Source: Methanoculleus formosensis
Lineage (GTDB): Archaea > Halobacteriota > Methanomicrobia > Methanomicrobiales > Methanoculleaceae
DNA: 50,772 nt
Reading direction: 5' to 3'
Assembly (NCBI RefSeq): GCF_025384765.1
Contig: NZ_VHLL01000012.1
Coordinates: forward strand, 1-50,772
Shown here one piece after another: positions 1-8,936 of this stretch. Position 1 is the stretch's first letter, and each line of letters opens with the position of its first letter. The notes beneath the pieces are model-generated. The model was given only the letters and a program-made list of their open reading frames with translations, was not told the DNA's origin and did not search any database. Position numbers and translations under genes: made by a program.

Positions 1-139
1 CTTCCCTAGTTTCTTCCCTAGTTTCTTCCCTAGTTTCTTCCCTAGTTTCTTCCCTAGTTTCTTCCCTAGTTTCTTCCCTAGTTTCTTCCCTAGTTTCTTC
101 CCTAGTTTCTTCCCTAGTTTCTTCCCTAGTTTCTTCCCT
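1..139 (-). repeat. 12-bp tandem repeat encoding (Glu-Glu-Thr-Arg)n
   Basis: Eleven perfect copies of the 12-mer cttccctagttt fill positions 1-132 and a partial copy follows. On the minus strand the unit reads in frame as EETR inside the DUF4062/RecG-like gene, giving eleven full EETR units before the window ends. The unit is a multiple of three, so copy-number changes would keep the frame. The left edge of the window lies inside the repeat, so the true copy number is unknown. Confidence 0.95.
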
Positions 140-1420
140 GGATGGTTGCGACTCTGGCGGCCCTGCCTGTGGCCTTAGCTGTGGCCCTGGATATAGCCAG
201 GGTCCGGGAACCAGAATCCGCCGGATGATCGTCTGGAACCCGTCGCTGACCGCGAACTCCGGCTCGGGCAGACCTGCCTCGGTGCAACGCCGAATCATGT
301 CTCGCGTTCCTGTACCCATCCGCTCGATGTAGCCGGCGAGATACATCGGTTCGGCGAGGAGCGGGTTCGCCGGCACCGAGCCGTGGGCCTGCCGGAGTTT
401 TTCCAGGGTCAGGGATGGCGGGAGCGTGCCCGGGTTCCAGACCTCCAGGCGGTCTGAAAAGAGCATCACCTGGACGCTGCCGTTGCTCGTGTAGTCGCGG
501 TGAGCGACGGCGTTTACAACCGCCTCCGCCACCACCTCCTTCGGGATCTCGTAGCGCAGCGGCGCCTGCGGGCCGGCCTCACGGGTGCCTACCGAGAGGG
601 CAATCTTGCTGAGGATGAAATCCACCGCCGCATCCACGAGATCGAAGACCGTTCCCTTGTAGACCTGATAGGACGGGATCGGTTTGGCCACCTCGGTGCC
701 GTGGAAGTGGGCGCACTTAATCTCTGAGGAGATCAGGAACCGTTGCGGTTGTTTTGCAAAGAGGAGGACTGCCGCGTTCGTCAGCTGCCCATCATCGAGC
801 AGGTTCAGGTGCTCCAGCAGTTCATGAGGAGATGCGCCCTCGGCGAGGGGGAACCGGCGGGTCTTTCTGGCTGTGCGGATGAACCACGCCATGCGTTCAG
901 GGTCCAGGTCCTCGATCGTCGCCTTCGCGCACGGAGCCGCGTCGAAGGGGCCGGAGCGGATGAGCTGCTTCTCTGCAAGGTAATCGACCAGCGCCGCATA
1001 GAGCCCGGTGACCAATTCAGCGGAGGTATTGAACCGCTTCCGGATCAGCCCGGCCTGCGCCCTGCTCACAAGCGCACGCATCTTCGGATGACGGGCATCG
1101 TCGTCCGTGCCCCTGACGTAGATGAGCCGGTACTTCCCTTCGGCGGTGGCGAGGTCAAACTCCCGTTCGGTCGGCGAGAGACCTTCGGCATTTTCGGAGC
1201 CGTAATCGTTCCCGAACAGTCCGACATAGATATCGCACCGCCGGACCTCGTCGAGGTAGAGGTTGTCGGTGCGGCGGTCGGCGGCCGGGACGTCTTCGAA
1301 GAAGAAGACTTCGAAGAACCGCCGCATCAGTGCATCTCCCCGCAGGTAGTCGCGGAGAGCCACCCGCTCGTCAGCGAACTCCTTCTGCACGCTGCTAATG
1401 AAGATCCGGACGGGGGTCAT
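1..1420 (-). CDS. DUF4062 plus RecG-like ATP-binding protein (partial, runs off left edge)
   Basis: The frame is open from an ATG at 1420 to the window edge, giving 473 codons without a stop. The N-terminus (MTPVRIFISSVQKEFADER, then a CDIYVGLFGNDYG stretch) is a DUF4062 domain, common in defence and signalling proteins. After about residue 150 it resembles the RecG-like ATP-binding proteins: NAAVLLFAKQPQRF, then AVVNAVAHRDYTSNGSVQV and LEVWNPGTLPPSLT, the N and G boxes of a GHKL-type ATPase. The C-terminal tail is (EETR)n; a winged-helix domain usually follows in this family but would lie outside the window. The ATG overlaps the stop of the upstream DUF4209 gene (ATGA), so the two are probably translationally coupled. 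Its role in the RM operon is inference. Confidence 0.85.
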   Translation of the reverse strand, partial: MTPVRIFISSVQKEFADERVALRDYLRGDALMRRFFEVFFFEDVPAADRRTDNLYLDEVRRCDIYVGLFGNDYGSENAEGLSPTEREFDLATAEGKYRLIYVRGTDDDARHPKMRALVSRAQAGLIRKRFNTSAELVTGLYAALVDYLAEKQLIRSGPFDAAPCAKATIEDLDPERMAWFIRTARKTRRFPLAEGASPHELLEHLNLLDDGQLTNAAVLLFAKQPQRFLISSEIKCAHFHGTEVAKPIPSYQVYKGTVFDLVDAAVDFILSKIALSVGTREAGPQAPLRYEIPKEVVAEAVVNAVAHRDYTSNGSVQVMLFSDRLEVWNPGTLPPSLTLEKLRQAHGSVPANPLLAEPMYLAGYIERMGTGTRDMIRRCTEAGLPEPEFAVSDGFQTIIRRILVPGPWLYPGPQLRPQAGPPESQPSREETREETREETREETREETREETREETREETREETREETREETRE

Positions 1421-3261
1421 GCTGCTGCCTCCTCATCGTCTCCGTCGCTCCTACGTGCAGCGTTCCAGAACGTATTGAGCACGAGCTTGAGGCCAAGCCA
1501 CCAGGCATACACCGCATAAGCAGTTTGACAGTCTTTGTCATCGAGAAGGCCGTGTGCGAGCTCGTTACGCAAGTTCGGCCCGAAGGCATCACAGAACAGC
1601 GCTTGTATCTCGAAAGTCAGATCCTCGCCAAATATCGTTTCACACTCAGGCAGATCCATGAGTGTGCTCAGGCCGTTCTCGGTCTCAATGCCTTTGCCAT
1701 CCAGGGTTGTGGTCTTGACGCCGGCGGATTTCAGATGGAACCTGACCATATGCTCGATCTGCGGTACCAGGAGGTGGAGTGCCGTCACGAAGTCATAGTC
1801 GTAACCGTCAAACAGAGCCATTCCAAAGAGACGCTCGCGGCCTATGGGCACAATAGGTGACTCGCTGGCGAGATAAATGAAATCTGCTTCGCATATGCGG
1901 TGCTCTAATTGTAGAACTTCAAGTGCAGGTAGGATGCGGCCCTGAACAACCATTCCAACCAAGCGTTTGTGGGCACGGATCATTTCAGCATGGATGCTGA
2001 TCTCGTCATTCTCGGAAGGTGTATCGCTGAAGCCCATGCTCGACCGTCTGGCTATAACGCGACCGTCACGACTCATGATGGCTGCTGGGAATATAGCCTG
2101 TAGTGGGCACTGCTGGTTGCTCTTGATCACATTGTCGCGTAGTTCTTTGACTTTTATAAACGGCTGTAGGTTGGTGAATGCATCCAGCGCTTCAATAGCA
2201 CTCTTACCACGCACAGAATTCTTGGCGTCTTCGATGGTCTGGCTGAGGTTCACACTAGGTGAGCTTATGACTGCCATCTCGTCCAGCGCCTTCTTTCCGG
2301 ACTCACTGAGACATAAGTGAAGCTCTTTGAGTCGCTCGTCTACCCGGTGAGCAGGTCGTTCAGAATGGGGAATGGTGCGGTAGGTCTGAACAGCCTTCTC
2401 GTAAAATCTCACAGCGGCCATATGACTTGGCTGGTCAACTGTTATTCTGGCCCTGGCCTCCTTGACGAAACTTTCCGCAATGGCGACCGTCATCTCAGTA
2501 GACTTTGCGTTATCACCAGCTGCCTTAAACCGCTTTGCTGAAGCCTTAAAAAATCCTCGGGCACGGGGGTAATCATCTTCGTCATCGAACTCGCGGGCAA
2601 GGAACTCGAGTCTCTGGGCAATATGCAATTTTTTGTCCTGTGCCAATCCATGGTTGACGAGCAGCTCTGCCAACCAGAGGCCGAGAAAGCCATCTTGACA
2701 CGTAGCCGAGCCAAATGCGCTGACAATGGCTTTCTCCATATCCTTCAAGCGGTCTCCGGAACCCGCTTTGAGCATGCGAGTCAAACCTATGGCACGCCCC
2801 CAACAATCGCGGCCACCGGATACCCATGTCTTGGTATTCAACGGAACCGACCGATAACTATCGATTGCTACCAAGGCGAACCTGACATCGTGTGGTTGTT
2901 TATTGAGCCAGATCAGGTCTGCCAGACGCGCTTTCAACCAGGGATCGTCAATGGTATCGATAATCTGCGCAAAGAAATCTATTTCGGTCTCAAGCAGGTC
3001 TTTCTTTCCCATAAAGGGCCTGAAGGGTTCACTGGGGCTCTTGGGTGACAGCATCATTGAGCACGCGTCACCCAATAGCCAAAGCACCTTTCCATGGGAC
3101 TGCCGTCCCTCCTCCGTTGCCTGTTTTGCAGCCGCATAAAAGGCCAGACACATGGACAAATAACCGTCTCGCTCTGTCTTGGCCAAGACCTCTTTCCAGC
3201 CACAATCCGCGAAGTCTTGGTGCGTGATCCCAAGGCCTGCGGGGCAACGTTCGGCGCTCAT
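1417..3261 (-). CDS. DUF4209 protein with HEPN-like RNxxxHG motif
   Basis: This is a 614-aa soluble protein, largely alpha-helical by composition, with TPR-like text in its middle third (repeated helices around residues 200-330). Near the C-terminus it reads FGPNLRNELAHGLL, which matches the RNxxxHG signature of DUF4209 and also fits the RX4-6H motif of HEPN ribonucleases. HEPN RNases are frequent toxins and abortive-infection effectors, so an RNase role is plausible but inferred. It overlaps hsdS by 4 bp upstream and the DUF4062 gene by 4 bp downstream, so it is part of the RM operon. The start at 3261 (ATG) is fixed by the ATGA overlap. Confidence 0.85.
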   Translation of the reverse strand: MSAERCPAGLGITHQDFADCGWKEVLAKTERDGYLSMCLAFYAAAKQATEEGRQSHGKVLWLLGDACSMMLSPKSPSEPFRPFMGKKDLLETEIDFFAQIIDTIDDPWLKARLADLIWLNKQPHDVRFALVAIDSYRSVPLNTKTWVSGGRDCWGRAIGLTRMLKAGSGDRLKDMEKAIVSAFGSATCQDGFLGLWLAELLVNHGLAQDKKLHIAQRLEFLAREFDDEDDYPRARGFFKASAKRFKAAGDNAKSTEMTVAIAESFVKEARARITVDQPSHMAAVRFYEKAVQTYRTIPHSERPAHRVDERLKELHLCLSESGKKALDEMAVISSPSVNLSQTIEDAKNSVRGKSAIEALDAFTNLQPFIKVKELRDNVIKSNQQCPLQAIFPAAIMSRDGRVIARRSSMGFSDTPSENDEISIHAEMIRAHKRLVGMVVQGRILPALEVLQLEHRICEADFIYLASESPIVPIGRERLFGMALFDGYDYDFVTALHLLVPQIEHMVRFHLKSAGVKTTTLDGKGIETENGLSTLMDLPECETIFGEDLTFEIQALFCDAFGPNLRNELAHGLLDDKDCQTAYAVYAWWLGLKLVLNTFWNAARRSDGDDEEAAA

Positions 3262-4730
3262 TGAGCGCTCACCCTGCCTGCTGATGGCAATCGGATGCGT
3301 CCGGTGAGGAGCTGCTGCATCATGCCCTGCTTGATCTGTTTTGCCTTCTCCCGGCGGTGCTCGAGGGCGGCGATCTCGGCGTCCATGTCGGAGAGGACGG
3401 TGGCGATGGCGGTTTGTTCACTGTGCTCTGGGATCCTCAGTTTGATTGACGCCACATCACGTTTACCTATCTCAAGGAAAGTTGATCCGATAGCCCGTTC
3501 AATCATCTGCGGCTTGAGTGTCAAAAGGAGGTAGTATAGAAACTCATTAGATATCCCACTCTTGCAGACTAACGACTTGAAGCCTTGATTGGTACAGACT
3601 GGTGATGCAGCAATCTTGATCTCCCCGATGGTCGCTCGGCTGCACAGTAACAAGGCGCCAACAGGAAGCAGGCTTGCCGCGCAATTTTCCAGTCCTTCCA
3701 CGGTGATGCTGCGCTCTGTTTCGAGGAGATACTTCCCTGGGGTACCCGTGATGTCCGTTGGTGTGCACCATGGGATCTGTCCGTTCCAGTAGGCAGGAAT
3801 CTGGGTGCTTGGTGTTGCTCCATTCCTTATGTCCGCGGTTTCTCCGAGCGTTGTGGTCCTCCATTCTCCGCTGAACCCCGGCAGCCTCTTCTTCCCGGTG
3901 AGGAGCTGCTGCATGGCGGCCTGCTTGATGGCCCGCTTCTTTTCGATGAGCGCATCCAGCGCCCCGATGAGCCCGTCCGCATCGGAGAGGGCGGCGGCGA
4001 TGGTGCGTTGTTCGGGGAGGGATGGGAGAACAATACATATCTCCTTTAGGATCTGTGTATTTAGCGAGGCCATAGTCTGTCCCACGGCAACGCCACGAAC
4101 TCTCTGCTTGAAAGGCTCGGAATGAAAGTGATAACTAAGATAAGGGGAATGGACGGTGTGATCTGATACTCTCACCCTTAGCAACCGCCCGGAGAACAGC
4201 CACCCATCTTCAGCCTCACTAATGAGAGAATTTCGGTCTATGGAACCGACTCGGCTAAAAACTATGTCATTTTTCCGCAGGCTGTAACTTTTCAACCGTA
4301 ACCGGTCGGAATCAGAAACCAAAGGAAGGTTATCGTGGACAACGCCATGCTCGCTAAGGTGCTCGACGGTGATTATTGGGGTGCCCTCTTCAACGTAATC
4401 ATGTTGATGTAATGAGGATCCGAAGGGACCGGTTTTCACATTCGCAATTTTGGATATAGTCTCGACTCTCCAATTCTCTGGAACTACCCCCACCTCCGTC
4501 CGTTTATACCCCGGCGGCACTTCCTCAGCCCCGGTCTGCCGTTGTGAGGCGAGTTCCTCCTCTAAAGATCTCTTTCTGGCCTCAAGGCTCATCCGCTCGA
4601 TGATGCTCGACTCCGGCAGCTGCGCGAGCATCTTCTTGAGGGCACCGATCTCCGATTGTACCAGGCGGCGTTCCTGAGTTGTCATAGCGGGCGTTCCTTG
4701 TTTATCCCGAGAGCCGCCGGGCATTGTCAT
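3258..4730 (-). CDS. hsdS: Type I restriction-modification specificity subunit HsdS
   Basis: HsdS gives the methylase/restriction complex its DNA target. The 490-aa protein has two target-recognition domains (about residues 83-235 and 288-433), each followed by a conserved helical spacer. The spacers read PSLPEQRTIAAALSDADGLI...QLLTGKKRLPGF and HSEQTAIATVLSDMDAEI...QLLTGRIRLP, the hallmark internal repeat of HsdS. The ATG at 4730 overlaps the hsdM stop as ATGA; an internal ATG at 4685 is the alternative. Residues 16-65 form an extra charged helical N-terminal segment (TTQERRLVQSEIGALKKML) not usual in HsdS. The downstream DUF4209 gene overlaps by 4 bp. Confidence 0.93.
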   Translation of the reverse strand: MTMPGGSRDKQGTPAMTTQERRLVQSEIGALKKMLAQLPESSIIERMSLEARKRSLEEELASQRQTGAEEVPPGYKRTEVGVVPENWRVETISKIANVKTGPFGSSLHQHDYVEEGTPIITVEHLSEHGVVHDNLPLVSDSDRLRLKSYSLRKNDIVFSRVGSIDRNSLISEAEDGWLFSGRLLRVRVSDHTVHSPYLSYHFHSEPFKQRVRGVAVGQTMASLNTQILKEICIVLPSLPEQRTIAAALSDADGLIGALDALIEKKRAIKQAAMQQLLTGKKRLPGFSGEWRTTTLGETADIRNGATPSTQIPAYWNGQIPWCTPTDITGTPGKYLLETERSITVEGLENCAASLLPVGALLLCSRATIGEIKIAASPVCTNQGFKSLVCKSGISNEFLYYLLLTLKPQMIERAIGSTFLEIGKRDVASIKLRIPEHSEQTAIATVLSDMDAEIAALEHRREKAKQIKQGMMQQLLTGRIRLPSAGRVSAQ

Positions 4731-7180
4731 CCCCACTCCACCCCCATCCTCCTCAGGTGCTCCTCGACCTTCGTGCCGAACGCCTCCACCTCCCGCTCCA
4801 GTTCCGGCAACGGGCGAGCATACCGCTCGTCCAGTTCCTTCACCCGGCCGGCCAGCCGCTGCGTCAGGCGCTCGACCTCGGCCTCGACGGCAGCCTGGAT
4901 CGAGGCAAACCACTTATCCTCCACCACGAGGCTCTTGATCTCGTCTTCGGCGAGGCTCGAGTACCGGGCGAGCACCCGCTCATCGAGCGCGGCCCGGGCC
5001 TCTTTCACCGCCTTCGCCGCCCGGGCCTCCGCCTCGATCAGCGCCGTGACCCGCGTGAGCGCCTCGCGCTCCCCGGCAAACTCCGGGTCCCTCCCGATCG
5101 CCTTCACTCGCTCCTTTACCGACGCTCTGGTAACTTTGCCGTTGTCGTTTGTCGCGTCCTCGAGCAGCCCCTCCTCCCCGGTATGCTCCTCGACGAACTC
5201 CTCGAGGTCGCGGGCGGCGCTCTCCTGCAACGCCGCGAGTTCCTCGACGGCGGCCTGCTCCGCGGCGAAGTACCGGTTGACGATCAGATCCGGCGGGACC
5301 AGGTCCATCTTATACTTCCGCCGGCCGATGACGAGATCCGGAGTCTCCTTGATCTTCTTCTCCTTGTCCTCGACGATCCCGCGGGGTTTTGCCCCCTCGA
5401 CCCACCCCTCCGCAGCGATCAGGTCGACGTCGTCCTGCATCGTCCCGGCCCAGTAGTCCATCAGGCACTGGTAGACGTCGTACCGCTCCAGCAGCGGCAC
5501 GCCGGCGAACCGCACGAGCAGGTCTTCCGAGAGCGCATGGATGACGGCCCGGGGGCTGTCGCCGGCACCGAGACCCAGAAGGCGCGGCTCGTGCGCCGCC
5601 CGCCACCCATCAAAGACAGTGGCGACGCGGCCCGAATACGCCGAAAATTCCGGGTGAGCGAGGATCGTGGCCTTCACCTCGCCGGGCGCGACCTCCGGCT
5701 CCAGGTACCCGGCGCGACCGTTCGACCGGAACAGCGCACCCCGGAGCGTCGGGAAGACAGCCCAGTAGGGCTCCAGCGCGTCGGCGTCCCGCACCGGGAT
5801 GCCGCCGTTGAGGTGGGCGTCGAGGTCGTGGATATCCTCAGGCTCGCTCGAATCGATGTAGCGCGGGATGTTCAGATTGTAGTCGTTCGCGGGGCTTGCA
5901 ATCTCCGCGACGGGAACCATGCGGGAGTAGCGGGGCACCTCGACCTGGTTGTTGAAGACGTCCACGATCTTGCGGATATCCTGCGACCGGAGCCGGTTCT
6001 TGTTCCCGTCCTTCTCGAACCCTTTCGAGGCGTCGATCATAAAGATCCCGGTGCGGGCGTGTGCATGCTCCTTATCGACGACGATGATACAGGCCGGGAT
6101 GCCCGTCCCGTAAAAGAGGTTCGGGGGCAGGCCGATGATCCCCTTGATGAGCCCGTGCTTCATGAGATTGCGGCGGATGTCGGCCTCCTTATTCCCACGG
6201 AAGAGCACCCCGTGGGGGAGGATGATCGCACCCTTCCCGGTGCTCTTGAGCGACGTGATCAGGTGGAGGAGAAACGCATAATCCCCGTTTTTCGCCGGCG
6301 GGATACCGTACTCGAAGCGCTTGAACTCGTCGTTCTCCGGACTGAGGCCGTTCGTCCAGGCCTTGGAGGAGAAGGGGGGATTCGCGACCGCGAAGTCGAA
6401 CTTCTTCAGGCTCCCGTCGGGATTCTTGAAGTACGGGTCGGCAAGCGTATTGCCGCGCCAGATCTCCGCGCCCGGGTGGCCGTGGAGGATCATGTTCATC
6501 CGCGAGAGTGCCCAGGTGGCGTTGTCCATCTCCTGACCGTAGATCGTGATCCCGCGCGGAGCCTCATCGCTCGCCTTGAGGAGGAGGGACCCGGACCCGG
6601 AGGTGGGGTCGTAGATGGTCTGATCCTGGCGGGTACCGGGACCGATACCGACCACCCTGGCAATGACCCGCGAGACCTCGGCAGGGGTATAGAACTGTCC
6701 CTTGCTCTTGCCCGACTCCGTAGCAAAATGCCGCATCAGGTACTCGTAAGCGTCGCCGAGCAGATCGTCGCCCTCGGCACGGTTCGCCCGAAGGTCAAGG
6801 CCGTCGAAGATCGCTACCAGCTTGGAGAGCCGGTCCTGCATCTCCTTGCCCCGGCCGAGTTTATCCTCGTCGTTGAAGTCGGCCTGGTCGATGACCCCCT
6901 CGAGACCGTTCGCCTTTGCGAGATTGCCGATGATCTTGTTGATCTTATCGCCGATCTCCTTATCGCCCTTCAGCCTCACCATGTCGGCGAAGCTCCCTCC
7001 TTCGGGCACCTCGATGATCGCATCCGGCTTTCCCGCGTACTTATCGGAGACGTATTTCATGAACAGCAGCGTGAGGACGTAATCCTTGTACTGTGAGGCA
7101 TCCATGCCCCCGCGGAGTTCGTCGCAACTGCTCCAGAGCGAGCTGTAGAGTTCGGATTTTTTGATTGCCAAGTTTCTCAT
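4727..7180 (-). CDS. hsdM: Type I restriction-modification DNA methyltransferase HsdM
   Basis: This is an N6-adenine methyltransferase acting with HsdS. The 817-aa product has an HsdM N-terminal helical domain (about 8-140), the SAM-binding motif DPTSGSGSLL (191-200) and the catalytic NPPF (267-270). At 817 aa it is much longer than the typical 500-aa HsdM. Residues from about 570 on form a charged region rich in Glu, Ala and Arg, likely coiled coil, ending LERLTQRLAGRVKELDERYARPLPELEREVEAFG. It is the first gene of a four-gene minus-strand operon. A candidate TATA-like stretch (cttaattca) lies about 40 bp upstream. No hsdR is visible in the window. Confidence 0.95.
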   Translation of the reverse strand: MRNLAIKKSELYSSLWSSCDELRGGMDASQYKDYVLTLLFMKYVSDKYAGKPDAIIEVPEGGSFADMVRLKGDKEIGDKINKIIGNLAKANGLEGVIDQADFNDEDKLGRGKEMQDRLSKLVAIFDGLDLRANRAEGDDLLGDAYEYLMRHFATESGKSKGQFYTPAEVSRVIARVVGIGPGTRQDQTIYDPTSGSGSLLLKASDEAPRGITIYGQEMDNATWALSRMNMILHGHPGAEIWRGNTLADPYFKNPDGSLKKFDFAVANPPFSSKAWTNGLSPENDEFKRFEYGIPPAKNGDYAFLLHLITSLKSTGKGAIILPHGVLFRGNKEADIRRNLMKHGLIKGIIGLPPNLFYGTGIPACIIVVDKEHAHARTGIFMIDASKGFEKDGNKNRLRSQDIRKIVDVFNNQVEVPRYSRMVPVAEIASPANDYNLNIPRYIDSSEPEDIHDLDAHLNGGIPVRDADALEPYWAVFPTLRGALFRSNGRAGYLEPEVAPGEVKATILAHPEFSAYSGRVATVFDGWRAAHEPRLLGLGAGDSPRAVIHALSEDLLVRFAGVPLLERYDVYQCLMDYWAGTMQDDVDLIAAEGWVEGAKPRGIVEDKEKKIKETPDLVIGRRKYKMDLVPPDLIVNRYFAAEQAAVEELAALQESAARDLEEFVEEHTGEEGLLEDATNDNGKVTRASVKERVKAIGRDPEFAGEREALTRVTALIEAEARAAKAVKEARAALDERVLARYSSLAEDEIKSLVVEDKWFASIQAAVEAEVERLTQRLAGRVKELDERYARPLPELEREVEAFGTKVEEHLRRMGVEWG

Positions 7181-7253
7181 CCCTTATGTATCTGGTTTCC
7201 TTCCGGTCGTTTTCCCGTGAATTAAGAGTAATGTGACGCCAAGTTATGCGGAT

Positions 7254-7697
7254 CTATCGAATATTCCCGTAACCGGAGTTAGATTCAATTCGGACTGCAT
7301 GAATGTTAACAGTTTTGCACCGGGCGGGGCCGGTCCCACCGCGAGCGCGATTCACACTCTGGATTCCAGCAGGATCTTCCCGCACCCGCCGGAGGAACTC
7401 CTCCGGAAGCTCCTCCGGCAGCGGGGGAAGATCGGTCTCCACCGACCACCCGGGGTGCAGCAGCGCCTCGGTATAGGCGCAGTCGGCAATCCAGTAGAGG
7501 TCGCGCTCATCCTTCATCCGGTCAGCCTGAAACGACCACGGGCCGGGTTTGATCCTGTCCAGCAACGCCCGGTACACCCGGCCGGGGTTGCCGCGAATCT
7601 CGTAGTCGATCCAGTCAGGAGCGTGAGGGTCGTCGCCCTCGCCCCGGACGACGATCGCGGCTCCCTCTCGCGCGAGAGTTATCGTCCAGTGCGCCAT
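7254..7697 (-). CDS. Hypothetical protein, 147 aa
   Basis: I do not recognise the family. The frame from ATG 7697 gives a soluble, acidic protein (MAHWTITLAREGAAIVVRGE) with tryptophan-rich text in its middle (PDWIDYEIRGNPGRVYRALLDRIKPGPWSF). There is no signal peptide or membrane segment. The open frame continues upstream into the preceding fragment, but that part is antisense-like in composition and the ATG at 7697 is the better start. It lies 31 bp downstream of the RecG-like C-terminal fragment and on the same strand, in a degraded accessory region, so function cannot be read from context. Confidence 0.5.
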   Translation of the reverse strand: MAHWTITLAREGAAIVVRGEGDDPHAPDWIDYEIRGNPGRVYRALLDRIKPGPWSFQADRMKDERDLYWIADCAYTEALLHPGWSVETDLPPLPEELPEEFLRRVREDPAGIQSVNRARGGTGPARCKTVNIHAVRIESNSGYGNIR

Positions 7698-7728
7698 GGA
7701 GGATCCTGGTGCTGCCAGCAGGTACCCA

Positions 7729-8175
7729 TCACTCCTCACCCTCAATCCCGGCCACCGTCCGGTACCCCTGGCGGGGATGGTTGCGGATATTCTTGTATCT
7801 CGCCTCAATCCTGCCATCTTCCAGCATGGGATTGATGTAGTGGTTCCGGAGCGAGTCCTTTCTGCTGTCCAGCAGTTCCGCCAGTTCATCGAGGGTCAGG
7901 AATCCTTCCTCACAGAGGCGGAGGATCGTCGCTTCGACACATTCTCTGGGCGCTTTCCTCAGAGATCGGATAGGTTCCGCAATTTTACGTAATATATCCA
8001 AATGTTCGAAGCTTGCGACCAAATGTTCGGAGATCTCCGGCAAATGTTCGGAGCTCGACTTTGAGCAGATCGTCCCGGCTTCGAATAGCCATCCCCCCTC
8101 AGGTGGCGGCCGGGCCGTTAGGAGAAGGCGTTTCTCCTGACGGATATGAACGAGGAATGCATCATGAACCGCCAT
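7729..8175 (-). pseudogene. C-terminal remnant of a RecG-like/AlbA_2 ATP-binding protein
   Basis: From ATG 8175 the frame gives 148 aa. The last 100 residues are typical of the C-terminal winged-helix end of RecG-like ATP-binding regulators: a short SEHL-type repeat (SSSEHLPEISEHLVASFEHL), then FLTLDELAELLDSRKDSLRNHYINPMLEDGRIEARY and NHPRQGYRT. The catalytic and ATP-binding parts are missing, and further upstream the frame runs antisense through the RhuM-like fragment. I read it as a decayed gene; a short stand-alone DNA-binding protein is the alternative. The repeated DNA word caaatgttcg at 7998-8052 codes for the SEHL repeat. Confidence 0.6.
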
Positions 8176-8254
8176 AGAAGATCCGGGGATCACAGAAGAG
8201 AAAGCCCGGCGTTCGGCAGGGTCGTCACAATATCGTACGAGCAGGGGTGGAACT

Positions 8255-8635
8255 ATGAGCGGAGATGAGAAGAAACTGATACGGAACAGCACGGTTGAAT
8301 TTTTGCTATTTACCTCGGCCGCCGGTGAAGACTCAATCGAGGTCAGGTACGAGGACGAAACCATCTGGTTAAGCCAGAAGATGATGGCGGCGCTCTTCGA
8401 TGTGACGGTTCCGACAATAAACGTACACCTGAAAAACATCTACGAATGTGGCGAGTTGACCCGTGATGCAACTATTAGAAAATATCTAACAGTTCAAATC
8501 GAGGGTGATCGTGAAGATTCACGGACTCTTGACTACTACAACCTTGATGCCATAATCTCGGTTGGATATCGCGTCAATTCCCGAAGAGCCACCCAGTTCC
8601 GTCAGTGGGCGGCACCAGACGGGAGGAATGCTTGA
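8255..8635 (+). pseudogene. Truncated RhuM-family protein
   Basis: The 126-aa frame matches the N-terminal half of RhuM-family proteins, which are widespread in accessory regions and usually over 300 aa. Diagnostic text is YEDETIWLSQKMMAALFDVTVPTINVHLKNIYECGEL (helix-turn-helix-like) and YYNLDAIISVGYRVNSRRATQFRQWA. After RQWA the match stops and the frame ends nine residues later, so the C-terminal half is lost. It lies divergently from the RecG-like fragment with a start-to-start gap of 79 bp. The upstream agcaggggtgg is a weak ribosome-binding candidate. Confidence 0.8.
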
Positions 8636-8936
8636 TGGGTTGTATTCGGAGTACCCGCTTCCTGATATCAATGTCGGAAATATTGCCGACGATCTGCATA
8701 TATCCAGATATCTGCCGGCTTTTCCGTACTTGATGGGTACTTGATCCCGGTCCATGAAATCACCCGCATTCTGTTTCCGGTAAACGTTGCCGGGTGATAG
8801 AACAAGGGCATCGATGTTCTCCTCAGCCGGATGGTGAAGTCGTATGCCTCGTGTCTCCCGACGTTACGCAGATCCGGATGTCAAATCTTATCTATCACTC
8901 ACATGTTTCCCCTTCGGGGTGCCCTGGATGGGCTTT
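8636..8936. other. Gene-free stretch after the RhuM fragment
   Basis: These 300 bp carry short open frames on both strands (for example one ending at 8744 on the plus strand and one starting at 8755 on the minus strand). None has a recognisable motif, start context or composition of a gene. The stretch is probably decayed sequence from the lost 3' part of the RhuM-like gene and its neighbour. Confidence 0.4.

Noticed and set aside
1-139. Treating the left-edge tandem repeat as a CRISPR or non-coding minisatellite
   Set aside because: It has no spacers and is in frame with an open coding sequence as EETR units.
4724-7096. 790-codon open frame on the plus strand across hsdM
   Set aside because: It is the antisense shadow of a high-GC gene: arginine/valine/leucine-rich text without motifs, while the minus strand has full HsdM motifs.
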